Below the pieces are notes generated by a model. The model ran no database searches. It saw only the letters and a list, made by a program, of their open reading frames with translations, and was not told the origin of the DNA. Positions 42,227 through 51,527 of a stretch of DNA of 64,000 nucleotides are shown piece after piece. This stretch comes from Pseudobdellovibrionaceae bacterium (lineage in GTDB: Bacteria; Bdellovibrionota; Bdellovibrionia; Bdellovibrionales; JAMPXM01), in the NCBI GenBank assembly GCA_021463345.1, contig JAJTYM010000011.1, positions 1 through 64,000 of the forward strand, in the 5' to 3' direction. Made by a program: the position numbers and the translations under genes. Position 1 is the first letter of the stretch. Each line of letters opens with the position of its first letter.

Positions 42227-44323
42227 GTGCGCCGCCCGGTCTCGTTTTTGCGACAGCTTCGCGACCTGCTTTTCTCGTTCGCGAGCGCGCAAAGCATCGA
42301 CGTTTTGCTGGCGCAAGCGTCGCCCGCGGCCACGCTCAACGAAAAAGTCGACTGGCTCCAGAACATCGTCGACTGGCTCCGCTCGCCCGTCGCTGTCGAG
42401 GAACGCGCCCCCGTCAAAGCGCGCGGCGGACGCATCCAGACGGTCCGTATCCGATTCCTCCTGCACCTGCTCGACCGGAACCCCGCCTGGAAATCGAACG
42501 TGGCCGCTGTCTTGCGCGCGGTCTTGAAGGAGGCTTCGGGACTCGAGCTGTTCAGCTCCACCGGCCTCGCCCGCGAGAGCGGTTTTTTCAGCGAGGCGTC
42601 CAACCGGCTCATGCGCCACATCCTGCCCGCGCCGGCCAACGAGCGCGAGCTCGCGTCCTTGTTCACCCGGATCTTTCACGACGACAGCGACCCGGATTGG
42701 ATCGAAAGCCTTCCCGACGAGCTGCTGGAACGCATCCTCGAGCTGATCCGCCACGAGGCCCCGCAGCCGGAGGCCATATTCGCGCCCCTCGGGAACGCGA
42801 TGGCCGAAGCCCTCATGATCCTCGGCCCCAACATCGCGGCCCTAGGGCTGTCGGAGGCCCTTCGTTCGCGCATGTCCGAGGCGACGGTCGGCAAGTCCCC
42901 TTTCCGCGCGCTCGACAAACGCCTGCAGGAGATCTCCGAACGCCTGCGCGACGGTCAAGGGCCAGATTTGTCCGGCAACCCTCCGGGCTCGGCCTGCGAA
43001 GCCGAACTCGCCGCCTGTCGAGATAAAATTTCCGACGTCTACCGGCACCTGGATGAATCCGGCGTCAGCGTCGCACTCGTTTTCCGCCTCGAATCGCTCA
43101 CGGCCTCGCTGAACAGGGTCGAAACCCTGCTGCGCATCCTCATCCCCCACCCTTCGGTGGATCGGACCGGCGTGGGCCGCCGGTTCCTCGTGATCCTGAT
43201 CCGGCAAAGCCTGGACGCAACGGGCTTCCGCAACCTGATCCGCGACAACCTGGACATGATCGCGCGCAAGGTCGTCGAGCGCGTCGGCCTGAGCGGCGAG
43301 CACTACATCACCACCAGCAGGAGCGAGTACTGGCAAATGCTCGGCGCCGGCGCGGGCGGCGGCATCGTGACCGTGTTCACGACGGTGATCAAATTCGCCG
43401 TGGGCAAAGCTCATCTGGCTCTCTTCTTCGAAGGTTTGTTCCACAGCCTGAACTACGCCGGCAGTTTCCTCGTGATGCAGTTCACCCATTTCGCGCTCGC
43501 GACCAAGCAGCCGTCGATGACGGCGTCGGCCTTGGCGGGCAAGCTTCGCCTGCTCAGCCACAGGCGCCACCTGCAGGAATTCGTCGACGAAGTCGCCAAG
43601 ATCACCCGTTCGCAACTGGCGGCCGCGGCCGGCAACGTGGGCCTGGTTGTGCCGGGCGCCCTGCTTTTCGACTGGACATTCCGACAGGTCGCGGGGCAGC
43701 CGATGCTCGATCCCCGGTACGCGGTCGCGACGATCCAGAGCTTCAATCCCTTCACGAGCCTGACGATACCGGCGGCGGCGCTGACGGGCGTTTTGCTGTG
43801 GCTTTCGGCCGTGACAGGCGGGTGGGTCGAGAACTGGGCGGTGTTCCGCAAACTGCCCGAGGCGATAGCGGGGCACCGGCGCATGCGCTCCGTCTTCGGC
43901 GAGGCGCGCACGGGAAAATTCGCCGACTGGTTCCGGCGCGAGATCGCGGGAATCGCGAGCAACGTCGCCATCGGGTTTTATCTCGCGTTCACGCCCATCC
44001 TCGGTCAATTCTTCGGCGCCCCGCTCGACGTCCGCCACGTCACGCTCTCGTCCGGCTCCCTCGCCTTCGCCGTCAGCTCGCTCGGCTGGCAAGGCACCGA
44101 CAAACACGCCTTCGCGCTCGCTTGCGTCGGCATCGTCCTGATCCTCATACTGAACTTCGGCGTCAGTTTCGCTTTGGCGCTGTTCGTCGCGTTGCGCGCC
44201 CGGCGCATCAAGCGGGCCTGGGTTCTCCACCTGGTCCGCGCCGTGGCGCATCGCCTGCTCACACGCGGCTGGCAATTCGTCCTCCCGCCCCGCTCCCCGC
44301 CTCCGGCCCGCCCCGGGGGCTGA
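42227..44323 (+). CDS. PF10136 'site-specific recombinase' (Gcr-like) membrane protein
   Basis: A protein of 698 residues matching the family annotated as site-specific recombinase Gcr (PF10136). The N-terminal helical half has no catalytic Ser or Tyr pattern of known recombinases. The C-terminal half has about six membrane helices (for example SLTIPAAALTGVLLWLSAVTGG and FALACVGIVLILILNF). The name comes from an early gonococcal clone and is probably wrong; a membrane role is more likely. GTG 42227 follows GGAAAGG; the longer frame to 42083 is not needed. Confidence 0.82.
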   Translation: MRRPVSFLRQLRDLLFSFASAQSIDVLLAQASPAATLNEKVDWLQNIVDWLRSPVAVEERAPVKARGGRIQTVRIRFLLHLLDRNPAWKSNVAAVLRAVLKEASGLELFSSTGLARESGFFSEASNRLMRHILPAPANERELASLFTRIFHDDSDPDWIESLPDELLERILELIRHEAPQPEAIFAPLGNAMAEALMILGPNIAALGLSEALRSRMSEATVGKSPFRALDKRLQEISERLRDGQGPDLSGNPPGSACEAELAACRDKISDVYRHLDESGVSVALVFRLESLTASLNRVETLLRILIPHPSVDRTGVGRRFLVILIRQSLDATGFRNLIRDNLDMIARKVVERVGLSGEHYITTSRSEYWQMLGAGAGGGIVTVFTTVIKFAVGKAHLALFFEGLFHSLNYAGSFLVMQFTHFALATKQPSMTASALAGKLRLLSHRRHLQEFVDEVAKITRSQLAAAAGNVGLVVPGALLFDWTFRQVAGQPMLDPRYAVATIQSFNPFTSLTIPAAALTGVLLWLSAVTGGWVENWAVFRKLPEAIAGHRRMRSVFGEARTGKFADWFRREIAGIASNVAIGFYLAFTPILGQFFGAPLDVRHVTLSSGSLAFAVSSLGWQGTDKHAFALACVGIVLILILNFGVSFALALFVALRARRIKRAWVLHLVRAVAHRLLTRGWQFVLPPRSPPPARPGG

Positions 44324-44481
44324 AAAGGCCTGAAGCGGGTGAGCTGAGGCGGCCGGCCACGGAACGCGACGCAAGACCGCGACCGCCCCGCGTCTCCCTT
44401 CGTCGCGAGGCTTGTTGCGGGAACGTCGCTTGATTCCCAGAGCCGCGCGCCCGTGAAATGGGCCGTCGACGGGAGGATTCC

Positions 44482-45582
44482 ATGAAGCTGAAACTCAAAC
44501 GCATCAAAAACCAGGTCATCGTCATCACCGGAGCCTCGAGCGGCATAGGCCTGGCGACCGCCGAAATGGCCGTCAAACGAGGGGCGCGGGTCGTGCTCGC
44601 TTCGCGCAACCAGGAAGAACTGCATCGGATCGCACAACAGCTAAACAAAATATATGGAGCCAGAGGCCAGGCCGCCGCTTGGGCCGTGGCCGACGTGGCC
44701 GAGCCCGATCAGGTCCAGAACATCGCCGACACAGCGGTCCGCGCGTTCGGCGGCTTCGACACCTGGGTGAACAACGCGGCCGTCTCGATTTACGGCCGCC
44801 TGCGCGAGATCCCTCTGGTTGAAAAGCGCCGCCTCTTCGACGTGAACTTCTGGGGCGTCGTGCACGGCTGCCGCTCGGCCCTCCCTCATCTGCGGAGCCG
44901 CGGCGGGGCCATCATCAACATCGGCAGCGTCCTTTCCGAACGCGCGATTCCGATCCAGGGGATTTATTCAGCCAGCAAACACGCGGTGAAAGCGTACACG
45001 GACGCTTTGCGCATGGAATGCGAAGCCGACGGGCTTCCCGTTTCGGTGACGTTGATCAAGCCGGCCGCGATCGACACCCCTTATACCGAACACGCGCGCA
45101 ACCACATGCCAAACGCGCCGACGCACCAGCCTCCCGTTTACGCGGCCGAGGTGGCCGCCGAGGCGATCCTCGCATGCGCTCAGGCGCCGAGACGCGATCT
45201 TTTCGTCGGAGGCGGCGCCGCGGCGTTTTCCATCATGGAGCGCTTCGCGCCGCGCGTCGCCGACAGGTACATGGAACGCGCCATGATGGAGAAAGGCCAG
45301 ATGCGGGAAACCCCCGAACCCGCGATGCGCGAAGACGCCCTCTTCAGTCACCCGCGGCGCGAAGGGCGCACGGAGGGAGACTACGAAGGCCATGTCTCGC
45401 GCTCGAGCGCGTACACGTCGACCGCTCTCCACCCGGCGCGCAACGCGGCCATGATCCTCGCCGGCATCGGCCTGGCCGGCGCGGCTCTGGCCCTGCTGCG
45501 CGGCCCGGCGCGGGCACCGACGTCGGTCGGGGAACGCGGGATGACCCGATGGGACGACCAAGAGCGCCATCGGCTGCACTGA
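44482..45582 (+). CDS. SDR-family oxidoreductase with C-terminal membrane tail
   Basis: A protein of 366 residues. A classical short-chain dehydrogenase occupies about residues 1-270: TGASSGIG cofactor motif, NNAA, catalytic Ser in INIGSVLS and YSASK. It probably uses NADP(H). The last 90 residues are extra: a charged stretch and then a membrane helix (AAMILAGIGLAGAALALL). Such tails occur in a membrane-associated SDR group. The substrate is unknown. ATG 44482 follows GGGAGGA. Confidence 0.88.
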   Translation: MKLKLKRIKNQVIVITGASSGIGLATAEMAVKRGARVVLASRNQEELHRIAQQLNKIYGARGQAAAWAVADVAEPDQVQNIADTAVRAFGGFDTWVNNAAVSIYGRLREIPLVEKRRLFDVNFWGVVHGCRSALPHLRSRGGAIINIGSVLSERAIPIQGIYSASKHAVKAYTDALRMECEADGLPVSVTLIKPAAIDTPYTEHARNHMPNAPTHQPPVYAAEVAAEAILACAQAPRRDLFVGGGAAAFSIMERFAPRVADRYMERAMMEKGQMRETPEPAMREDALFSHPRREGRTEGDYEGHVSRSSAYTSTALHPARNAAMILAGIGLAGAALALLRGPARAPTSVGERGMTRWDDQERHRLH

Positions 45583-45688
45583 CTTGCTTGGCGCGACCGC
45601 CCCCGTCTGCGGCGCCGGGAACGCAGAAGTGGCGAAAAGAATGAGCTCGGTTTACTCTTGAAGGATCACGTCTTCGGGAGAAGGAATC

Positions 45689-46171
45689 ATGCGTTCGTTT
45701 TTCGCCTGCGCTTCGTTTGCCGTTTTGTCCGGATGCTCGACGCCTGGACCCATGTCGGGTGTCGCTGGCGGAACCGGCCTGACGCTCGGCAAAGCCGACG
45801 CCTGCCGCGCGTTCCGTGAGGCGCTGCTCGCGCGCGAGCACCTGATCGCCATCAGCGATCCCTCGAACGCGGAGCAGCCGATCTTCGAAGGGATCGCGAC
45901 GTTCAAAAAACACGAGAAGTTCGCCGACACGTTCGCTTATCGCACCATCCGCGACAGCATCGGCGACCCTTACGACCGCCACGTCTTCCAACTCGTGGCC
46001 GGGGACGGCAAGGCGTGCAGATACGTCCATTTCGACGATGAATCGCAAAGCCATCTCGAGTTCGAGTTGCGCCGCGAGGGGGACGACATCGTCGCGGGCC
46101 AACCGAACCAGCGCGGCGGCTTCCGTCTCAGCCCCAACGTCGACGGCATGGGTGGGCGCAGGAGGAAGTGA
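45689..46171 (+). CDS. Hypothetical lipoprotein
   Basis: A protein of 160 residues with a lipoprotein signal (lipobox LSGC, lipid Cys at 16). The mature part is a small mixed domain containing RHVFQLVAGDGKACRYVHFD; no family was recognised. GAAGGA precedes the ATG. The PHP-like lipoprotein gene begins 31 bp downstream on the same strand, so the two may be cotranscribed. Confidence 0.7.
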   Translation: MRSFFACASFAVLSGCSTPGPMSGVAGGTGLTLGKADACRAFREALLAREHLIAISDPSNAEQPIFEGIATFKKHEKFADTFAYRTIRDSIGDPYDRHVFQLVAGDGKACRYVHFDDESQSHLEFELRREGDDIVAGQPNQRGGFRLSPNVDGMGGRRRK

Positions 46172-46202
46172 CAGGCGCGCCCCACGCCCCTACGCTGAGA
46201 GC

Positions 46203-47915
46203 ATGAAAGCAAAACTGTTTTTCACCCTCGTCGCCGCCCTCTCCCTCTTCGCCGTCGCGCGGTGCGCGTCGTCCCAGCATCCGCTCAACCACCCGCCCAA
46301 CGGCCACCGCGCCGTCGCGATGGCCAAGCTCTTGCCCAAATCGGCCGAACCGCGGCCGAGCGAGCCGTTCGACGCTTACCTGAAACGCCTCGGGATGAAC
46401 GTCTATTACGCCAACCTGCACGCCCACCACTACATGGAGTACCGCGCCAGCAAGCGCGGCCCGCGCGAAGACGACTGGATCGGCGAAGGCAAGTGCGAAG
46501 GCCTAGCCGGTTTCCCTCACGACGACGGTCGCCCTTGCCGCACGGGCGCGTCGGGCGAAAGCGAGTTCGTCCTTCCGAGGAACAGCCGGCCGGGGAGCCC
46601 CATCGACAAGCTCGATTACTTCACCATGGCCTGCGATTACGCGCGCGACGAAGGCGGGCTCGACATCCTGTTCATCACGCCGCACTCGAAAAACGGCGGG
46701 ACCAGCGGCGACGCGGACACCAGTCTGGAAAGGTTCGCCGAACGCCACGCGCGGCTCGCCGACGTGAACAAGCGGTATCGCGGCGATTTCTACTGCGGCC
46801 TCGGGCAGGAGGCGAGCTCGATCTCCAAAGGCAATCACGTCAACGTCTTCGGCCACATGCTGACGACGAACGCCCGCGACACCCGGCCGATCTTTTTCCC
46901 GTCCGGCGCCTTCGACCGGTTTTACCCGCAGGTGCGGGCTCGCCGTGCGGCGGGCGAGCGCCTGATCCTGCAGTTCAACCATCCCGACGTCGCCGGCGAC
47001 ATGCACTGGGGGCCTCTCGCGTCGGGGATCAAGAAAGGCAAGTTGAACGACTACGGCATCGATGACTTCGCCCCGGTCTCCTGCCTGTTCCCGGCGGGCG
47101 CGGGCCGCGGCGCTTGCCAGGGCGAAAAACTCCCGGACACGCTCAGCGTCGATCTCCTCAGACGCGCGTTCGCGAACATCCGTGAGGCCGGCGGCGACGC
47201 CTACAGGCTCGTCGAGGTGACCGAGACCTCGGGCGCGACGACCAATTCGGGCTTCGACTTCCGCCGCGTGCACAAACGCGCCCGCGACGCGCGCGCCGAG
47301 AGGCGCGTCGGCGACGGCCTGCTCGCTTACATCTTCTTCCTCGACATGGGTTTCAAAGTGGGCCCGACGGCGAACCAGGACAACCACTTCTACAATTACG
47401 GCTCGGCGATCGCCTCGCGCACCGGCGTGCTGGCGCCGTCGCTGTCCGAGAGCGACGTCCTGGGGGCGTTGGACGCCCGCGCGACATTCGCCACCGAAGA
47501 CAGGAACTCGCGCCTGCTTCTGACGGCGCGGGTCGGCGGCCGGGACATCCTCATGGGCCGGGACGTCGTCGTCTCGGGCGACGACTCGCTCCTTCTCGGC
47601 ATCGGATACTCCGACGCCGACGGCGAGGGCCCAGCCGACCTGCGCGTGTACTATTATCATGAGGACGATGCGCTCAGTTACGACCGCCGGGACGGCCCGT
47701 GGGCCGCGGTGCGCACGATGCGGCTCGACGACGGCGCGCCGAGTCTCCCGCAAGGTCCGGCGGAGCCGCGGGACCTCATCGGAGCGCTCGCCGACAACCA
47801 GTTGACCTCTCTCCGCGTGCCCATCAAAAAAGGGCGTTCGACTCTGTTCGTCGAAGCGACCCAGGCGGACCGCGACAAGATGTGGTCCGCGCCGCTGTTC
47901 ATCGAAGCGAATTGA
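46203..47915 (+). CDS. Exported PHP-like metal-dependent hydrolase, possible lipoprotein
   Basis: A protein of 570 residues with an N-terminal signal (LFFTLVAALSLFAVARC, possible lipobox). YYANLHAHHYMEY opens a PHP-type metal site, and further His-rich segments are ILFITPHSKNGG, GNHVNVFGHM, ILQFNHPDV and TANQDNHFY. PHP proteins are phosphoesterases, but this one, exported and large, may act on another ester. The C-terminal third looks like a beta domain. ATG 46203 is chosen because the frame upstream overlaps the preceding gene. The substrate is unknown. Confidence 0.75.
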   Translation: MKAKLFFTLVAALSLFAVARCASSQHPLNHPPNGHRAVAMAKLLPKSAEPRPSEPFDAYLKRLGMNVYYANLHAHHYMEYRASKRGPREDDWIGEGKCEGLAGFPHDDGRPCRTGASGESEFVLPRNSRPGSPIDKLDYFTMACDYARDEGGLDILFITPHSKNGGTSGDADTSLERFAERHARLADVNKRYRGDFYCGLGQEASSISKGNHVNVFGHMLTTNARDTRPIFFPSGAFDRFYPQVRARRAAGERLILQFNHPDVAGDMHWGPLASGIKKGKLNDYGIDDFAPVSCLFPAGAGRGACQGEKLPDTLSVDLLRRAFANIREAGGDAYRLVEVTETSGATTNSGFDFRRVHKRARDARAERRVGDGLLAYIFFLDMGFKVGPTANQDNHFYNYGSAIASRTGVLAPSLSESDVLGALDARATFATEDRNSRLLLTARVGGRDILMGRDVVVSGDDSLLLGIGYSDADGEGPADLRVYYYHEDDALSYDRRDGPWAAVRTMRLDDGAPSLPQGPAEPRDLIGALADNQLTSLRVPIKKGRSTLFVEATQADRDKMWSAPLFIEAN

Positions 47916-48034
47916 CCGCCGGCTCCCGACGTCGGCGCCGCCGCGGGCAGAATGCTGTTGCCTGCGAACGGTCGTATTGCGTAGTCTTGTAGCTCCGATT
48001 CCGTTTTCCATCCAAGCCGTTCAAGGAGAATCCT

Positions 48035-48691
48035 ATGCACGTCATCAAGAATTCGTTCCTCGCCCTGGCCCTGGTCGCGTTCGCGGGCCAAGCGCACGCC
48101 GCCGACAAAAAAGCGGCCAAAACCGCCGCTCCCGTCACCGGCGCGGCCGTCATGAAGCTCGATCCCGCGGCCAGCGTGATCAAATGGGAAGGCTCCAAAA
48201 AACTCGTCAAGTCCGCGCACTACGGCACCGTCCAACTCAAAGCGGGCGAAGTCCAGATGACCGGCGACGCGCTCACCGGCGGCACCTTTGAGATCGACAT
48301 GGCGTCGATCCACAGCGAGGACCTCGCCAACGCCCCGAAAGACAAAGCGAAACTCGAAGGCCACCTGAAAAATGACGACTTCTTCGCCGTCGACAAGCAC
48401 CCGACCGCCACGTTCAGGATCACGAACGTGAAGCCCCTCAAAGCGGCGAAAATCGGCGAACCCACGCACGAGATCACGGGCGACCTGACGATCAAAGGCA
48501 AGACCAACTCCGTCACTTTCCCGGCCGTCGTCGCTTCGGTCGCGGGCAAGACCGAAGCGAAAGCCAAAATCGTGATCGACCGCACGAAATGGGACGTTCG
48601 CTACGGTTCGGGCAAATTCTTCGACAACCTCGGCGACAAGGTCATCAACGACGACATCAAGTTCGACGTGAGCCTCGTCGCGAACAAGTGA
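48035..48691 (+). CDS. YceI-family lipid-binding protein
   Basis: A protein of 218 residues with a signal peptide (MHVIKNSFLALALVAFAGQAHA) and a YceI lipocalin-like barrel. Typical segments are SVIKWEGSKKL, GGTFEIDMASI, LEGHLKNDDFFAVDKHPTATFRI and KWDVRYGSGKFFDNLGDKVINDDIKFDVSL. Family members bind isoprenoid or fatty-acid-like ligands in the periplasm. AAGGAG precedes the ATG. A textbook terminator follows, so it is a single-gene unit. Confidence 0.93.
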   Translation: MHVIKNSFLALALVAFAGQAHAADKKAAKTAAPVTGAAVMKLDPAASVIKWEGSKKLVKSAHYGTVQLKAGEVQMTGDALTGGTFEIDMASIHSEDLANAPKDKAKLEGHLKNDDFFAVDKHPTATFRITNVKPLKAAKIGEPTHEITGDLTIKGKTNSVTFPAVVASVAGKTEAKAKIVIDRTKWDVRYGSGKFFDNLGDKVINDDIKFDVSLVANK

Positions 48692-48715
48692 TTCCCGGCC
48701 CGCGCAGGAACCTCG

Positions 48716-48741
48716 AAAACGGCGCCATAAGGCGCCGTTTT
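48716..48741 (+). terminator. Rho-independent terminator of the YceI gene
   Basis: An 11-bp perfect stem (AAAACGGCGCC and its complement) surrounds an ATAA loop, with the 3' arm ending in TTTT. It lies 25 bp after the stop and also just after the stop of the convergent NagB-like gene, so it can act in both directions. Confidence 0.88.
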
Positions 48742-48745
48742 CATT

Positions 48746-49363
48746 TCACCCGCTATTAACGCAATCGACCAATACGGTCAGGTCGGAATGGCGCTTCAGG
48801 TAAGTCGCCGGGAACGTGTCCGTTTCCCCCAGGAAGCGGCGGAACATCGCGCGTTTCCTCTCGCCGGAGACCATCAGCAAAACGCTTTTCACGCGCAGGA
48901 ACGCGCCGAGCCCGTAGGTCACGCCCCACGTCCTGTCTTCGAGCCCGAGAACCGCGCGGCTTTCCGCGCTCAGCTTCACGCAACCGGAGTAGAAATCCGG
49001 TTCGATCCCCGGCTCGTGGAACGCGACGTGCCCATTGAGCCCGAACCCCAGGATCGCCGCGCTCGCGAGCTCATCAGCCGGGCCGATCGGCACCAACTGC
49101 GCGCGGAATCCGGGAAGATGGGTCTCGAAATAGCGGCGAAAAACGCCTTTTTGCCGGCCGGTCAGGACATCGTCGATTTGCAGGAGCCGCGCGCCCTCCA
49201 GGTAACCGGGCTTATGGCGCTCCCAGAATCGGTAGAGTTCCGTCGGCGTGCCGCCGGCCGGAACGAAAACGGACCGACGAAGCTCGCCCGAAAGCCTCGT
49301 TGAGCACCACTCGTGCGCGCGCTCGGCCATTTCCACGGAGCTTTCGCACGCGATCGTTTCCAT
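48746..49363 (-). CDS. NagB/6-phosphogluconolactonase family protein, deaminase-like
   Basis: A protein of 205 residues, shorter than E. coli NagB (266). The family motif GLNGHVAFHEPG is present, with His112 and Glu117 corresponding to the NagB proton-transfer residues. The position of catalytic Asp141 of NagB is Asn110 here. QIDD at 62-65 fits the other active-site Asp. It may deaminate glucosamine-6-phosphate to fructose-6-phosphate, act on another amino sugar, or be a non-enzymatic relative. It is divergent from a PIG-L deacetylase gene 35 bp away, which supports amino-sugar work. Confidence 0.75.
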   Translation of the reverse strand: METIACESSVEMAERAHEWCSTRLSGELRRSVFVPAGGTPTELYRFWERHKPGYLEGARLLQIDDVLTGRQKGVFRRYFETHLPGFRAQLVPIGPADELASAAILGFGLNGHVAFHEPGIEPDFYSGCVKLSAESRAVLGLEDRTWGVTYGLGAFLRVKSVLLMVSGERKRAMFRRFLGETDTFPATYLKRHSDLTVLVDCVNSG

Positions 49364-49398
49364 GCTCTAATGATAACCGAAGAAACGGCGGTCGATCC

Positions 49399-50082
49399 AT
49401 GCCAAGAGCCAAATACAATCTTTTGGTCGTCGCCCACCCCGACGACGAGACGATCTTCTTCAGCGCGCTTCTCCTGAAGCGCCGCCGCCTGCCGTGGACC
49501 GTCGCCTGCTGCACCGACGGGAACGCCGATGGCGACGGTGAGCGCCGCAAGCGACAGTTCAAGCGCGCCTGCGCCCTGCTCAAGGTCGAGTCCACCGAGT
49601 GGCTGGGCCTCCCCGACGTGTTCAGTCGTCGCCTCGACACGGTTGCGATCGCCGAACGCCTGAAAGCGTTTCCCCGGCCGGATTCCGTGTTCACGCACGG
49701 GATTTTGGGAGAGTACGGGCATCCGCATCACCAGGACGTGAGCTTCGCGGCGCACTCGGCGTTCCTGGGAACGAAGACGCCCGTATATAGCGTCGCGTAC
49801 AATTGTTTCCCCGATTTCAGCGTGAAATTGGGGCCGAAGGAATACGCGCTCAAAACGCGGATCCTCTCGCGCGTTTACTTTTCCGAAACGCAAAGATTCG
49901 CGAATGTCCTGCCCGCCACAACCGGAGAAGGCTTCACGCGCATCGATCAGAAGGAGATCGATGCAATCTATCGGTTTTTCACCGAAAAAAGAAACCTCTC
50001 CGCCCGCGACCTCAAAGCGTATCGCTGGTTTTTGCCTTATCTTAAAACGCAACCGGATCCGACCGCCCATCGCCCCTTCTGA
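49399..50082 (+). CDS. PIG-L family deacetylase
   Basis: A protein of 227 residues with the zinc motif AHPDDE at 12-17 and the third ligand region GEYGHPHHQD near 110-120. PIG-L enzymes remove acetyl from N-acetylglucosamine groups in sugars, lipids or thiols. The open frame reaches back to 49300, but that part is antisense to the NagB-like gene, so ATG 49399 is used. It shares a 35-bp divergent promoter region with that gene. Together they could turn an N-acetylated amino sugar into a form the deaminase can use. Confidence 0.86.
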   Translation: MPRAKYNLLVVAHPDDETIFFSALLLKRRRLPWTVACCTDGNADGDGERRKRQFKRACALLKVESTEWLGLPDVFSRRLDTVAIAERLKAFPRPDSVFTHGILGEYGHPHHQDVSFAAHSAFLGTKTPVYSVAYNCFPDFSVKLGPKEYALKTRILSRVYFSETQRFANVLPATTGEGFTRIDQKEIDAIYRFFTEKRNLSARDLKAYRWFLPYLKTQPDPTAHRPF

Positions 50083-50099
50083 GGGCCCAAGTCAGGTGA

Positions 50100-50153
50100 C
50101 CTCCCTTCAGCGGGAGGCACTCAGAGCAAAGAAAAGATCTTAGATTATCTTTT
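50100..50153 (+). terminator. Two inverted repeats after the PIG-L gene
   Basis: A CCTCCC/GGGAGG stem at 50100-50117 is followed by an AAAAGAT/ATCTTTT stem with an 8-base loop at 50132-50153, ending in TTTT. The second, ending in a T-run, may be a weak terminator; the first may stabilise the 3' end. Confidence 0.4.
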
Positions 50154-50278
50154 GAATACGAATACTTACGCACCATGATCGAAGCTGAAGTCGCCTCCGC
50201 CGCTTTCCTGAAAAAGCGCCGATTCACAGCCTTCCCCAGCCTGGTTTAAGGAAGAATTACAGATTACGATGCGGCGCA

Positions 50279-50306
50279 TTGATCCATTCAGAATTCCGAC
50301 TATATT
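50279..50306 (+). promoter_or_regulatory. Sigma-70-type promoter of the outer-membrane barrel gene
   Basis: TTGATC at 50279-50284 and TATATT at 50301-50306 are separated by 16 bases, in an AT-rich stretch. The start codon at 50334 has AGGAGAGG upstream. The spacing gives a leader of about 20-25 bases. Confidence 0.5.
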
Positions 50307-50333
50307 ACGCCTTGTTAGGAGAGGTGCCAAGGC

Positions 50334-51527
50334 ATGCGGATTCCCCAAGCCATCCCATCGACAACCCCTTTGTTCATGGCCACGATCTGCTCGCTCTCCG
50401 TTCTGGCGTCATCGCCGACCTTCGCCAGCGCGACGGCGACGTTGCAAGCCCCCGCGAAGTCGGTGGGCGAAATCGCCCCCGGCGCGCAGGCGACCAAGCT
50501 CCAGATCTCCGCCGGAGTCATCGGCAAGAGCATGGAGGACCGCTTGGTCAACTCGAAATGGGCCGGCGGCCAGCTTGGTTTGGTCGGCGTGCGTGAGTTC
50601 TTCGAGAACATGAGCGGCACGCTCGATCTTTCCTTCCTCATGTCGGCCGGGACCTTTTCCAACCAATACGGCGAGGAGGGCCTGGCGCCAACCGCGTTCT
50701 GGGTGAACGAGGCCTCGATCGCCTATCAACCCCTCAAGATCCTGAAGCTCGAAGGCGGCGTGATCCCGATGTCGTTCAGCTCGGCGCCGAGCGCGCTCGA
50801 CGCGCCCGGCTTTCCCGCGCTCCGCCAATCGCTCCTCTGGGAACGCGAGACCTTCAAAGCCTCTCTCTTCGCGGCGCAAGCGATCCCGACATCCGGCACC
50901 CGCGCGGTGAAGCCGTCGGAGAACGGCATCACCACCAGCTTCACCGCTTTCGGAGCCAGCGTCGGTATCGGCACCAACGACAGGCGCCCTTCTCCCATCG
51001 CTCTCAACACGAGCCTCATGCGCTACGACTTCCGACATCTCAACGCATCGGCCGCGACCGACAGCCAATATCTCGGGAACACGGTGGTCGCCCCGGGGTC
51101 GCAAGCGCGCTTCAAGTACGGCTTCGGCGGTTACGAAGCCACGGCCGGCTTAAAGGTCCGCGTCACGCCCCGATGGAGCACGCACGCGAGCGGCGCGTTC
51201 ATACGCAACGATCTCGCCCCCGAGCCGAACAACAAGGGCTACCAGTACGTCGGCGGGTTCGGCTGGGCGTTCGGGGAGCGCGAAGTCACGCTCTCCGGCG
51301 GTTATTTCTACAACGAATCCGACACGATCCCGGGCACGTACGCCAGCATGGGCAAGGGCTACAACAACCGGTTCGGCAACACCGCCCGCATCGGGTTCGA
51401 GGACAAGAAGGAACAGATCTCCGGGTTCGTGCAGTACGTCCACTCCAACGAAATCGAAGACCGCCCCTACACCGCCGACCGCAGCACCGTCACGTTCGGT
51501 TTGGAGGCAGCTTATGACGTTCTCTGA
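50334..51527 (+). CDS. Outer-membrane beta-barrel (porin-like) protein
   Basis: A protein of 397 residues with a signal peptide (TTPLFMATICSLSVLASSPTFASA). The mature part has many alternating short amphipathic strands and Gly/aromatic turns (GGYEATAGLKVRVTPRWSTHASG, EREVTLSGGYFYNESD) and ends in a strand TVTFGLEAAYDVL, as expected for a barrel assembled by BAM. No named porin family was recognised. The 3' end overlaps the next gene by 14 bases, and that gene's Shine-Dalgarno (GGAGG) lies inside this one, so the two are translationally coupled. Confidence 0.75.
   Translation: MRIPQAIPSTTPLFMATICSLSVLASSPTFASATATLQAPAKSVGEIAPGAQATKLQISAGVIGKSMEDRLVNSKWAGGQLGLVGVREFFENMSGTLDLSFLMSAGTFSNQYGEEGLAPTAFWVNEASIAYQPLKILKLEGGVIPMSFSSAPSALDAPGFPALRQSLLWERETFKASLFAAQAIPTSGTRAVKPSENGITTSFTAFGASVGIGTNDRRPSPIALNTSLMRYDFRHLNASAATDSQYLGNTVVAPGSQARFKYGFGGYEATAGLKVRVTPRWSTHASGAFIRNDLAPEPNNKGYQYVGGFGWAFGEREVTLSGGYFYNESDTIPGTYASMGKGYNNRFGNTARIGFEDKKEQISGFVQYVHSNEIEDRPYTADRSTVTFGLEAAYDVL

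Noticed and set aside
42227-44323. A site-specific recombinase marking a mobile element
   Set aside because: The protein is a membrane protein of PF10136 without recombinase motifs, and no direct repeats, tRNA end or cargo pattern surround it.
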